Source of the DNA: Acridotheres tristis
Lineage: Eukaryota > Chordata > Aves > Passeriformes > Sturnidae
Direction: 5' to 3'
Length of the DNA stretch: 64,000 bases
Assembly: GCA_037013685.1 (NCBI GenBank)
Contig: CM072888.1
Location: forward strand, 2,461,034 to 2,525,033
Below the pieces are notes generated by a model. That model searched no databases. It saw only the letters and a program-made list of their open reading frames with translations, and was not told the origin of the DNA. Of this stretch, positions 45,201 through 55,060 are shown piece after piece. Each line of letters begins with the position of its first letter. Position 1 is the stretch's first letter. A program made the position numbers and the translations under genes.

Positions 45201-48200
45201 CTCAATACACATCTGTCCAAATTCATGCAGCTGCTCACTCAAGCCAGCAAACACTTGGATCATATATTTTAAAAAAAAATTATTATAGATTCTGAAGTTT
45301 TTAATTCTGCACATCATAACCTCTGGCTAAAGATGGGTTTAGGTCAAGTTCTCCATCCAGTGGAAGGTGACCACTACCCTGCTTTCCCGAGCAGTGCCAA
45401 CAGCAGAGTCAAAACTGCTGCACAGTAAAGAGAAGCAGCTCCCTACAGAGCACATGGGGGACAGTGGGAGAGACTGTCTAAACAGCAGCCCAAAATGACT
45501 GATTTGGCTATAGCTGAGCAAAAGAAACCCCACAACCAGTTGCGAACATATACAAGCACACTCTATATTCAAGCTGAAAGTGATTGCCAAACCTAAATTA
45601 ATTCTGGTTTTATGGATGTCAGACAGCTCTCTTGGAAAGCATCACCACGATTTTAACTTTATCACTGCTACATGTATAAATTCTTGGTTACTGGTAAAAA
45701 TTTTTTAAAAGCCTCTCATCACAAGATAAAATGCTTCATCTCAACCAGCAAATATCCACAATATCACATTTCTAATTATGAAAATCTACTTTGCTACTTT
45801 TGAGAGGTTGGGGTTGTTTTTTTAATTTTTAATTAAACCTGCATGTTTTACTCTCAAATTTTCCTGTGAAATACTTAGAAAGTATTGACAAAAGGTCAGG
45901 AATGCATGTAACAAGCTCCCCCAATCCACCAGGTAGGCAAAGGTCCTTTCCACCAAATACAATCCATTTAAACCAATAACTGCACAAATATCTCTGTAAT
46001 AGTTTGCTCACCACATTACCTATCATTTTCTAGGCTGAAAAACCTAATTAGAAAAAACAAATATATGCTGTAGCACCATTTACACTTCCTACTAAAGAGG
46101 CCCTAGATCAGAAAAGAAGCTCCATCAGGGATAAGACACCTGTGCAAATTTGCAAAAGTTGCCCCTCCCTGGCTTTTCTGACAGCTACTTCTTCTGCCAC
46201 TAGGCATCCAGAAGAACAGATTCAAGAGGAATTAAGTAATCCCTCAGTACAGCAGAATATATCCAGCAGCTTCTGATCAGACGCCACAGGACTGCAGAGC
46301 TTAAAAGTGAGTTCTCTGATTCAACAACTCAAGTGAATTTCAAAACAAGCTAACAGCAATCTAGAAAATGACACTGGGTAACAGCACAAACTGTCTCCCT
46401 GGAAGAAAATACCAACCCCATGTCACACAAATTCTCCATCCTCCCCGATACCATGCACAAGACGTTTCTTATAATACAAGGATTAAACAGATGAGGAGTT
46501 TGCACAAATATGAACTCCAAGATGTATACAAGCTCAATACATCCAAGGAATAAACAGACAGATTGGACTCCTGTGCCTCTCCACAACAGAGCAGATGTTT
46601 CTTCAAATTCAAAGCACAATTATTTTTAATAAGGAATTAAACAGAGGAACTGCCACTGTTAAGTTAGGGTTTTGTTCTCTAGTAACCTTTCTCAAAGCAC
46701 AGACGAAGTTATATTTCTCATGTGATCTCCCAAAACTCCACAATATCCTCACAAAGCATTTGACAAATGTGCAATATATGTGTATGAAAGAGGAAACTGG
46801 ACATATCAAACACCCTGGCCTATATTTCCTAGGAGGTCAAATGAAGGACAGACACATGAAAAGCACTATTTTGGCAGTACATACATTCACAAAGCAAAAT
46901 ATTTCACTGACTTTTATTCCAGTCTCTTAAATAAGACATTCCTCAATTACACAAGGAAAAAAAAAGATGAATATCAGACCCCAAACCAGACTGTGGAATC
47001 ACATAAGTGTGAGTAAACACAGCAGAGGTGACTTCCCATACCCCTAATCACGATCTGAGAAGGTGCAAAAATGTTCAGCATTTGGATCAATACATGCCTA
47101 CATGTGGCAGGATTTTCACATTTCACTTCCACTGTTTAGTTACATTTTGAAATTGCATTTCTAGAGGGTTGGTCTGTGCCTAATCTCAGTCCTTCCAGGA
47201 AACAACTGTACTTCTACCTGACTGTCAGTGAGGTCAGATCCAAGTCACAAACACCTGAGCAGGGCTGTGGCTTCCCATAAACCAACGTTTTCTATGTATG
47301 GTGTTATGCGCAAACAAACAGAACCAATTGACAATAAATGCAAAGCATTGACCATAGTGTTAATTTCCTTATTTTTGTATTTGACCCAAACCTTTCATTC
47401 AGAAGTACCATTTGAACATAGCCAAACATTCTTTCTGAGACCAGGAGGAACACAACACATCCCTATTTCAGTATCAGGATGTGCAAGCTCAGGAGAGGTA
47501 TTCCATTTGCATCTCCCCTGCATCTTAAGTTCTCCCTTCGCTTCCAACAGAAGCGGTTCCCCAAGTAGAGCTGTTCAAATGTGCAGCTAAGTCCTCACTT
47601 TGCAGGAAGAGACCAAGAGCACGAATCAGTGCCAAAATGTGTAACTTCTGACAGAAAATGCGTGGAGACTAGGAGGAAATCCGTCCCAAATAATCCCCTT
47701 TCAGATGCATTGCCGTCCCTTCCCCTAATGAGCTTGCTGAAACTGAGCTGACAGATGATGCAAACACCTTTTTACTCTGTGCCATTCTAAGAGAAACTCC
47801 AGTCACAATGGAGAGAGTAAATATCTCTTTTGCAAAAACTCCAGAATGACATTATTGAAATCAGCATCTGTTATGAAAAATTTAACTATGAACTGACAAG
47901 ACACTTCATTTCAAATCTAGTTTAACTGTTTGAATAAACTACTACCAACCAACACTCATCACAGAGTTTCAAAGTCCTCATCCTCAGCGGTATTTGAAAG
48001 CTCTTGTGGTTTTCACTAACACCAGAAGAGAATAAATGCTAAAACCAAGACAGAATTAAAAGCTCCAAACCTTCACAAAACAGAGCACATAACCAAAAAT
48101 CCCTTTTGAGCTATTTTTTTTTTATAATGCTCTTCTCTCCCTACTAGCCTGAGCTTTCTGAATGGAGTCAATTTCAACAGAACCAGTAGCCTGCTAAATT

Positions 48201-51200
48201 ACCGTAATTTGCAATTAAACAAATACTTGCAGATAAACATTGAAATGAGTGTGTTGTATTACAACGATGTCAAACTGAAAAGAATGCCATGACTGAGCTG
48301 AACACAAACATTGAACACAAATGTAAAAAAGGGTGACCGCATGTTACCAGGTGAGCCTTCTTACAAACCAGAGAAAAACAGTTTTAAAACACTGTTAATG
48401 ACAAGCAATTAACCAGAGAAACAAGACTACAGCAAGACATGGAAGAAAACCACTAAAATCCCATGCTCAAATCTTTTCCTCACAAAGGCACAATGTGCCT
48501 CACTGATAACTAAATGCCCCGAAGGATAGTCCTGTCTGTATGGGAGTAACTGTCACGTGTGCATAAGAACAGAATTTAGCTTTAAAAATACATGTGTTGT
48601 AATAAACTGGCACAGGTAACTGTGTGCTTCAGAGATTAACATCTTGAGCTAGATTAGAAAGAATTATTTTCTCCTCTTATGGAGCACTGGAAGCCTTATT
48701 AGAGCTTGCCTTCCTGTACAACATCTGGCATGGAGTGACACAAACTACCTGGCTAAAGCAAATCTTAGTCTAGTGACACATTAAAAACATCTATCTCTGT
48801 GTCACAAAAAGCTGTACTGAAAAATATATATGCTATATATGCTTCCAATTTCATTCATGTCCCTAATGTATTTTAAATTACTTTAGGGATCATGAGGTGC
48901 CCTACTTGGAGAGCCTCAGATGCTGAAACACTCTTCCCACAGCCCAATTACTCAATAGTGCACAAAACGCTGTTCCCACAGGGTGGGGTTTGCAGCCTCC
49001 GCACCCATCGGAGCTGGCTGCAGGTGAGCGCCATGGCTCCAGTCCCTCTGGCTGTGCCATGCACCTGCAGGCACCAGCTCATCGGAAAGAAGAACAGCAG
49101 AAACACGGAAAAAGATCGGGGGAATTTCCTGCTAAGAGGGAAGACAAATAGCCAGTGACACCTCCAAAGCTTGAAGCTAATGGAATGGCTGCTCGCTGAA
49201 AGCTCTCGAGAGCTTTTCAGAGAGCAGCAATAACCTCCAGCTGACTCTCACGTTACTCCTTGTAGCACATATGCTCATAAACAAAGCGCTCACAGCTCTG
49301 CTGCAGCAGCCCAAGGGCTGGCAGAGGTGTGCCCAGCTTTTGGCACGAGCTTCCCAAAAAAGGAAAGGGACTGGGACATCCTCCTCCTCCCACGGACACC
49401 ATCACATTGTACTGAAGGCACGGCACTTCTGGCCACCACAAAGTGTCAGTAGGAGTTACTGCCAATAGGGACACCCAGTGAAAATCTAGCAGGGATTCAC
49501 CCTTTCAAGTACCATCAGAAAAGCAAACTCTTACCTAATTGTTTTTTGTTTTGGAAGACAGAAGATGAGGGCTAAACCTTTTAAGAAAATGGGACTGTTT
49601 ATGTGAAATCAGTTTGGATCAAAGCTAGAAGACTCTCAAAAGAGAAATAAAAAGATGTAGAGATACTGGCAAAAAGAAACAGACAATCTGCTCAATATTT
49701 GGTACTTGGAAGAGACAGGGAAAAAGTCACTTCACAGAAGTTCACTTTTATCTGCATGAGTTTCTACACATGAAAAACAGCACAGAACAGCCCAAGCCCT
49801 TACTGAATAGTAATGAAATCCTAAAGACTTTACGAGATGAAACCATACAGAATCCAGAACCAGCAAACACACATTCTTCACTTTATTCGTGTTTTCTGAG
49901 TGCTTATTCATTGCTACGCTTGATTTTAGAAAGGTAACACACCTTTTTATGCCCTTCCTTTTCTACAATCAGCAACATCATCACCTTGTGCAAGAACAAA
50001 CTCTATTGATACAAAACTAGCTGTGGATATTCTAGTATCAGTTCAATGCTCCAGGTGACTTAGGAAACATCAAGATCAAAACTCTGAAGAGCACCTTAAG
50101 TATACTTGAAAAACAGAATATATATCATTGTAACAGGGAAAAGTATTTTTGCTATACTGAAATAGATTCAAACAGCAAATATTTATTACTCCTACTACTA
50201 AAATTAGAAAATAATGAAATTGGAATTCTGTAAGGAACTGACCATCAATTTGAGAGCACCAAGGCTCCTTCTACTAGAACAGGGGGCACAGCTTTCTTCT
50301 CCCCTCCAAATTCCAGCCAAAGCCCATGCCTCTGCATGCAGGCAATTTGCCTGAAATTTCTGTGTAACTATACAAGCAAACTGATGGGAACACACTTTCA
50401 CTGGCATTAGCTGATCAGATTTAGAAAGACTACTAAAGTAAGAATTTGGATAAATCTCTGATAACATCTGTGGCTGAAATGAAGAGGGGAAGAAAAGAGA
50501 ACTATTGCTCTGACTGGGCTGAAGCCACTTAAATAATTTCTAATTTCAAAACTACTTTAAGGAAGTTTCATTTAGTCCTGCAAGTTTTGACTCTTCCATT
50601 CATACACTGAAACTGCTCTCATCCAGTGTGGGAAACAAAAAGGCCCAAATTTGACATTTTATTTAAAAGATTTCAGGGGAAGCAGGCACTAGACAAGGAA
50701 CACATTTCCAAGCCAAGAGGACCCATTTCCTCTTAACTCTGCTCACCGATAAAGCTGACCCAATGATTTAGCCTGGAATGGGTATTTCAGTAGGTCTGAC
50801 ACACAGAAGTGAACCACAACCGCCTCATATAGCAGCTCAGATGGAGTAGAACAAAACTCAAAACTAAAAGCAGTACTTTAATTATAAACTCCATCCCCAA
50901 TATAAGCCAGGGGAAAGCATCACAGTTTGAGGCTTTTTCACGTTTCGTTTTTTTGCACCACAAGTGCCATTCAAGTGCACCTTTCGGCAATTAAAAAACT
51001 GCCTCAGAAGAATCTAAAGGTTTCTCCAAGAAGCTTTCTCTTCAGAAACTGCTTAGTAGATTTCCAAGTGCTAAAACCCATAACAACCTCCACAAAAAAC
51101 AACACAGCAAGTGAAAAACTGCAATTATTTTTGGGATGTCTGAAAACAGAGATAGGAAGGCACTCTCTGCATTCATGGACAGGCATCATGCATGTTCTGA

Positions 51201-52909
51201 TTCCAAAGGATATTCCACAGCTCAGCTTTCAAGGTGCAACCCCTTCCTTTATGGGTTGAACTCATAGAAAAATCTGTATGAAATTTGCCTTATTCAATTT
51301 TTTGAGCCAAATTCTCCCAAATGCGCTTCCACTCATTAACAAAGCACATCAAGGACCAACTTGGTCTTGGCATGAACAAAATACAAAAATTACAGCTTGA
51401 AATCCAGTGCAATTCAAACGATGAGCAATTAGCAAGACCCAGTTTTTCTTCATTTAGCCTAGCATTCCAGGATTTACCCCATCAGGCACTTGGAAACCTG
51501 GCTACTGGCACATGGTTCAGCACCTGTTAGCAGTAACCTGATGATGACCTTGTTACGGCTTCTCAACTGAAAATTACTCAGATCTAGGAAATCACACCGA
51601 GTGTGGTGTTTTGTTTTAAGCATCAAAATTCAACAGATCACATTAGTGTGCAAAACAATAAAAACAAACTTGTTTAAAGCAAACTTGTGAAAATATTTAT
51701 CTCAAGTATTATAAATTTCTTAACCTACCTTCAAGCCCGTAACTGTACAAAAAAAAAATTTAAGTAACATTTCAAAAATAAAGGACAAATAATCTCGTAG
51801 TGAGAGTGAGAAGACTTCAATATACAGCAAAACATAGATTTTCACACAACTTTCACCAAACACAAGGAACAGTTATTGAAAGATCTTTATTAGACAGCAG
51901 CACGTTATCAGAACTTGCCATGTTGTTCTAGGCAATGTTTGATGTTGAAATTGAATGCCTTCAAGCTGCCATTTACCTGCAGTGACTCCTTTGGGCCAGA
52001 AGCAGACCAGCCACAAACACGTTTATGCTCTGACACTGTTGGCTGATCCACTCCCGTGTTCTTTAGAAACTCGCATAGAAACACAGATAACGTTAAGGGT
52101 GAGTGATCCCTAATCCCTGACACCGGGACACAGGCACTCCAGCTGGGAATTAACGAGCAATTGACACGGCTCCGCTAAGACTCCCTTTCCACAACAACAG
52201 CCCACACCATGTGTATATTTACCTACAATGTATCATAACAACGCGCTTGCTGCTGCTGACAAGCTGCTGGAAACACACACATCAGAGGCAAGGCAGAAAC
52301 AAGCTGCGCAGCAGCCTTGTAACAGTAAAACTCCTCACCACTTCATCAGTGACTTTCTCCATAGTGGTCAGCTCAAAAACCATGGTTTTCTTCCGTATAA
52401 TAATTTTCTTCTCACAGAAAAGTTTAATCTGAGGTAAAAGTACATTTTTCCTCTTTCGCTTATAGTCAGATAGGCCCTAATATGCATGTTTAAATGCAAT
52501 GGGAGCACATAATTTAGTGAAGCTATAATGTTTAAAATAATATCTGCAATGGAGACTTATTATTGACCATCCTACCACAAAAAAAAAAAAGCTTGCAAAA
52601 TGCTTCTAATTTAAATTATTAGATTCAAAAGTGAAGAGACTGCATTATGTTAAATTTTAGTTTTTGAACATCTTTTCTTGAAATACTTCACAGCAACCTC
52701 TGACTTCCATGCAGTCAATTCATGAAACATTTAACACAGAAAAAAAGAAGCACCAAGGGAAAAAAATTCAAACCAAGGAAATAATAACTAAAATAGTATT
52801 AAAAAATCTCTTAAAACAGTCAGCTATTTTTATCGTTTCCTAATGCTTAGCACATGAACACAAGAAACAAGGAGGAGGCACCATAAACATCAGATTGAAA
52901 TATACCCAC
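39247..52909 (-). other. CAMK2D: CAMK2D intron 2, 5' segment, no gene
   Basis: About 13.6 kb from the AAAAC repeat to the exon 2 donor. There is a run of 17 A at 39632-39648 and other short A runs (for example near 44222 and 52579). No recognisable coding, RNA or mobile element is present. The stretch 52140-52330, 580-770 bp beyond the exon 2 donor in gene direction, is less AT-rich and looks unique, so it is a possible intronic control region. Confidence 0.65.
39632..39648. repeat. Poly(A) tract
   Basis: Seventeen consecutive A bases on the plus strand inside intron 2, with no retrotransposon recognised upstream of it. Confidence 0.9.
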
Positions 52910-53004
52910 CCCTAGCTGAAAGCTTTTTGGTGTTGATAATTTTGGCAGCGTACTCTTGTCCTGTGGTGATTTTCATACACCTCCTCACGACGGAGAACGC
53001 CCCT
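52910..53004 (-). CDS. CAMK2D: CAMK2D coding exon 2 (glycine-rich loop and ATP-binding lysine)
   Basis: A 95-bp minus-strand exon. It completes the Lys codon begun in exon 1 (AA|A) and encodes [20 protein letters not shown] followed by [11 protein letters not shown], ending with the first base of the Asp codon (AGG G|). GKGAFSVV is the glycine-rich ATP loop. The Lys in EYAAKII (residue 42 here) is the invariant phosphate-anchoring lysine. RRCMKI identifies the delta paralogue: alpha reads CVKV, beta CVKL and gamma CVKK. Mammalian delta reads KIPTGQ where this reads KITTGQ. The acceptor is TTTGGTTTCCAG with a good branch-point candidate GACTGAC about 30 nt upstream, and the donor is GTGGGT. 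The acceptor is followed at once by a second AG (CAG|AG|GGG). Use of that second site would shift the frame to a TAG at the exon's end, so the first AG must be the productive one. Confidence 0.97.
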
Positions 53005-53099
53005 CTGGAAACCAAAACCGGGCAAAGTGTCAGTCCAACTGAAACACTCCACTGCCATTACCAGCTAACAGGCAGCACGGAGGGGTGTGATGTCGACAG

Positions 53100-53122
53100 A
53101 AAAAAAAAAAAAAAAAAAAAAA
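53100..53122. repeat. Poly(A)23 / sense-strand poly(T) tract
   Basis: Twenty-three consecutive A bases on the plus strand. In the CAMK2D sense strand it is a poly-T tract ending about 95 nt before exon 2. Prone to length variation and sequencing error. Confidence 0.95.
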
Positions 53123-53323
53123 GGATTTTCTGACGGGGACCGTCAGCATTGATTTTATTCAGCTGAACAGTGAACTCTGCGGAGTAGAAGCCGTGTGACC
53201 AGCCCCGCTAGCTGCGGTGGAGGGCGGGCAGGCTTTCACCGTGTCCCTGCCGGCACACCGCGGGGAGACACAGAGTGGCGGTGGCCGTGTCCCCCTCAGC
53301 GGTGACACCGGGGGGGCGACACC

Positions 53324-53333
53324 CAACATGGCG
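53324..53333 (+). promoter_or_regulatory. YY1-like motif
   Basis: CAACATGGCG matches the core of the YY1 site (AANATGGCG). It lies in intron 1 within the CpG island. Such downstream YY1 sites are common at TATA-less promoters. Motif match only. Confidence 0.35.
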
Positions 53334-53430
53334 CTCGGGGCTGCGCCTCCCGCCCCGCCGCTGGGGGGCGCCCGCCGCGCTCCTACGCCCCTCACGGACC
53401 GGGACCCCCACTCCGCGACAACCTAAGAGC

Positions 53431-53465
53431 TAAAAATAACAATAAATAATAAATAATAATAAATA
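53431..53465. repeat. (AAT)n-like microsatellite in intron 1
   Basis: An imperfect run of AATAAT/AATAAAT units within otherwise GC-rich sequence, about 200 bp downstream of the exon 1 donor in gene direction. Confidence 0.85.
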
Positions 53466-53660
53466 GCGGCAAGGGAAATTGAGGCCCGTTCCCTGCCACC
53501 CGCCCAGAGCCCCTCGCCACCCCGGGGCCGTATGGCTGGAGCCCGGGCGCTCCCGCGGGGCCCTCGGCAGCGCTGAGGGGGCCCCGGGCGCGGCTCCCCT
53601 CAGGGCTCCCGCACCGACCCCCACAGCCCCCGGTGCCTTAATTTCCCGTTCTGTCCTTAC

Positions 53661-53722
53661 TTTCCGAGCTCCTCGAAGAGCTGGTACTCGTCGGTGAAGC
53701 GTGTGCAGGGAGTCGAGGCCAT
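53661..53722 (-). CDS. CAMK2D: CAMK2D coding exon 1 (translation start)
   Basis: Read on the minus strand, 62 bp encode MASTPCTRFTDEYQLFEELG plus AA, the first two bases of Lys21. The GTAAGG donor follows directly. TDEYQLFEELGK followed by GAF in exon 2 is the CaMKII kinase-domain start; MAST and the DEY form fit delta. Compared with the mammalian start MASTTTCTRF, one residue is missing and Thr is replaced by Pro, so residue numbers are one lower (ATP-site Lys at 42 rather than 43). The start is chosen at 53722 because it has A at -3 and G at +4. A second in-frame ATG lies immediately upstream at 53725 (ATGATGGCC), so the protein could also begin Met-Met. No upstream in-frame stop was found close by, but no further in-frame ATG is seen nearby either. 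Confidence 0.96.
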
Positions 53723-53930
53723 CATGAGGACGGGCGGCCGCCGGTGACTCCGGCGGCCGTGGACGGCGAGGCGGGGACGGCCGAGGGGCTGTGAGGGGAA
53801 GCGAGGTGAGGCGAGGCTCCGCGCCGGCTTCTTCTCCTCCTCTTCCCCGCCACCGCCTCCTCTGGTGACGGCGTTGCCTCCGCGCCCTCCTCCGGTCTTC
53901 CCTCTCCCCTCCCCTCACCCTTTAGGGAAG

Positions 53931-53990
53931 CAAACAAACAAATATTTAAATAAATTAGTAAGTAAGTAAATAAAAAAATAAATACGTATC
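53931..53990. repeat. AT-rich simple-sequence insert within the CpG island
   Basis: A 60-bp patch with CAAACAAACAAA, AAGTAAGTAAATAAA and AAATAAATAC units lies inside sequence that is otherwise strongly GC-rich. It resembles the (AAT)n patch in intron 1. It could be a degraded microsatellite, or on the sense strand a TATA-like promoter segment. Confidence 0.8.
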
Positions 53991-54047
53991 CTCCTCGCTC
54001 CCTCACGCCCGCCAAGGAAAGCTAGCGGCAAAAGGCAAAGCAAAACC

Positions 54048-54060
54048 GGGGCGGGGGGCG
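54048..54060 (+). promoter_or_regulatory. GC box (Sp1/KLF-type)
   Basis: GGGGCGGGGGGCG, a GC-box-like run about 330 bp upstream of the CAMK2D start codon. TATA-less CpG-island promoters commonly use Sp-family sites. Motif match only. Confidence 0.4.
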
Positions 54061-54090
54061 CGGCGCTCCCTCCTCTCCCGCTCCCCCCCG

Positions 54091-54114
54091 CCTCAGCGCC
54101 TCAGCGCCTCAGCC
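54091..54114. repeat. Short tandem repeat CCTCAGCG(C)
   Basis: Three consecutive copies of a 9-bp unit, CCTCAGCGC, the third incomplete. It lies about 370-390 bp upstream of the CAMK2D start codon. Confidence 0.85.
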
Positions 54115-54367
54115 TGTCCGCCGGTGCCGTGCCTCCCCCTAGCGACCCTGACCCGCGACTCCCTGCCGTCGGGGACGGCTTGACACCCAAGGGAGACTCA
54201 CACTGACGGTCGGAGCACGGGGGAGAGCTGCACTCTGTCCCCCGGGAGCGAACACCAACCTTTCCCCGGGCGCTGCCCCGGGACGGCAGCGGGAGGCGCC
54301 CTGAGGGAAGCGGATGCACCTGCGCGCGCCCCCCCCGCCCCGCGCGCCGCTCCTCAGTGGCCGCCTG

Positions 54368-54375
54368 TGACGTCA
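54368..54375. promoter_or_regulatory. CRE palindrome, copy 1
   Basis: Perfect full cAMP-response element TGACGTCA, binding site of CREB/ATF/CREM dimers. It is the module nearest the gene, about 650 bp upstream of the start codon. Confidence 0.75.
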
Positions 54376-54405
54376 CGCCTCGCTCGAGCGCGAGGGAGGG
54401 CGCGC

Positions 54406-54413
54406 GGCGGGAA
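54406..54413 (+). promoter_or_regulatory. E2F-like motif
   Basis: GGCGGGAA, the E2F-type core, inside the first CRE module. Frequent by chance in CpG islands, so weakly supported. Confidence 0.25.
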
Positions 54414-54446
54414 GCGCGTGCGAGTGCGCTCGCGGGCAAGGGGCCG

Positions 54447-54454
54447 TGACGTTG
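54447..54454. promoter_or_regulatory. Degenerate CRE, copy 2
   Basis: TGACGTTG keeps the TGACG half-site but has lost the palindromic CA end. It occupies the same place in its module as the perfect CREs do in theirs. Confidence 0.5.
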
Positions 54455-54541
54455 CAGGGGCCCCCGCCGCGCGCGGGGAGGGAGGGGAGCGGGAACGGGG
54501 ACGCGGACGCGGACGGACACACGGACACACCGGGTACCTCG

Positions 54542-54549
54542 TGACGTCA
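54542..54549. promoter_or_regulatory. CRE palindrome, copy 3
   Basis: Perfect TGACGTCA, flanked as CGTGACGTCACAG. The shared GC block starts 19 bp to the right. Confidence 0.75.
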
Positions 54550-54610
54550 CAGCAGCTCCGGCCGCGCGCGGGGAGGTGAAGGGGGGGACACACACACCCC
54601 GGGCGCCTCA

Positions 54611-54618
54611 TGACGTCA
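54611..54618. promoter_or_regulatory. CRE palindrome, copy 4
   Basis: Perfect TGACGTCA, flanked as CATGACGTCACGG, 69 bp from copy 3. The shared GC block again starts 19 bp to the right. Confidence 0.75.
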
Positions 54619-54758
54619 CGGTGGCCCCGGCCACGCGCGGGGGGGCCACATGCACACCGCGCGTGCGCCGGGTCGCGACCGTCACAGCGGCCGCGGGGCA
54701 GCTGCGCCCGCCTGGGATGGGACCCGCGGGAGGCACCGCGCACACCCAGCCCAACCCA

Positions 54759-54776
54759 ACCCCGCCCCGCCCCGGA
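54759..54776 (-). promoter_or_regulatory. Tandem GC boxes
   Basis: ACCCCGCCCCGCCCCGGA region: overlapping Sp1/KLF-type GC boxes read as GGGGCGGGGCGGGG on the minus strand, just outside the CRE array. Confidence 0.45.
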
Positions 54777-54916
54777 ACAGCCCCGGGGTGTCACCCCAGG
54801 ATTCATCCCGCGGGAAGCGACCGTCAGGACGTGGAATTACGCCGTGCCTGCTGCGCAGAGCGCCGGGAAGGGCTGGGGACACGTGTGACATGTCACAGCA
54901 AACAGCTGTCTCGGTC

Positions 54917-55060
54917 TGTTCCACAGAATATCCCGAGTTGGAAGGGACCCACAAGGATTACCAAAGCCCGAGCCCTGGCCTTGCACAGGACACCTCCAAA
55001 ATCCCACCCAATCAGCGTCAAATGCTCCTTGAGCTCTGGCAGCCACTGAACACGGAACGG
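54917..55060 (-). mobile_element. CR1 LINE 3'-end fragment, reverse orientation
   Basis: TTCCACAGAATATCCCGAGT then TGGAAGGGACCCACAAGGAT, followed by CTGGCCTTGCACAGGACACC and CTCCTTGAGCTCTGGCAG, matches the reverse complement of the CR1 3' end of the sub-type common in neoavian and passerine genomes. Little diverged at its 3' end, so relatively young. It marks the outer edge of the promoter CpG island. Confidence 0.92.

Larger units (their letters stand above)
53005..53660 (-). other. CAMK2D: CAMK2D intron 1
   Basis: A 656-bp phase-2 intron, donor GTAAGG and acceptor TTTCCAG. Its 5' half is inside the CpG-rich region. It carries a 23-nt A run (53100-53122, poly-T in the sense strand), an (AAT)n tract (53431-53465) and a YY1-like AACATGGCG word (53325-53333). 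Open frames on either strand are GC-driven artefacts. Confidence 0.9.
53723..54060 (-). promoter_or_regulatory. CAMK2D: Probable CAMK2D 5' untranslated region and core promoter
   Basis: GC-rich sequence directly upstream of the start codon. It contains a 60-bp AT-rich insert (53931-53990) that reads TATTTATTTT on the sense strand and could act as a TATA-like element. A GC-box run (GGGGCGGGGGGCG, 54048-54060) lies just beyond it. The transcription start cannot be placed from sequence alone; somewhere between 53800 and 54100 is my estimate. Confidence 0.5.
54367..54700. repeat. Degenerate tandem array of CRE-containing modules
   Basis: Module starts are at about 54367, 54446, 54541 and 54610, giving periods of 79, 95 and 69 bp. 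Each begins with a cAMP-response element or a decayed copy. In the last three, GCC(G/A)CGCGCGGGG begins exactly 19 bp after the CRE's first base (54466, 54561, 54630). The first two of these share the 15-bp word GCCGCGCGCGGGGAG. The flank before the last two modules is also shared: ACACACCGGGTACCTC and ACACACCCCGGGCGCCTCA. A weak fifth remnant (CCGTCACAGCGGCCGCGGGG) starts near 54679. The array is 650-980 bp upstream of the CAMK2D start codon. Confidence 0.8.
53160..54900. promoter_or_regulatory. CAMK2D: CpG island over the CAMK2D promoter and first exon
   Basis: From about 53160 to 54900 the composition changes abruptly from AT-rich to very GC- and CpG-rich, with many CGCG words. The island covers most of intron 1, exon 1, the 5' untranslated region and about 1 kb upstream. 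This is the expected promoter type for CAMK2D. No convincing TATA box stands at a canonical position. Two AT-rich inserts (53431-53465 and 53931-53990) interrupt it. Boundaries are visual estimates. Confidence 0.9.

Noticed and set aside
53767..53800. Acceptor-like CTTCCCCTCACAG on the minus strand upstream of the CAMK2D start codon
   Set aside because: It could define a spliced 5' untranslated region, but no matching upstream donor or exon could be supported, so it is left uncalled.
53430..53918. 162-codon minus-strand open frame across exon 1
   Set aside because: It overlaps CAMK2D exon 1 but in a different frame (reads LDSLHTLHRRVPALRG). Arg/Pro-rich long frames are expected in CpG islands on both strands.
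54656..54672. NRF1-like CGCGCGTGCGCC word
   Set aside because: Imperfect match, and such words are frequent in any CpG island.
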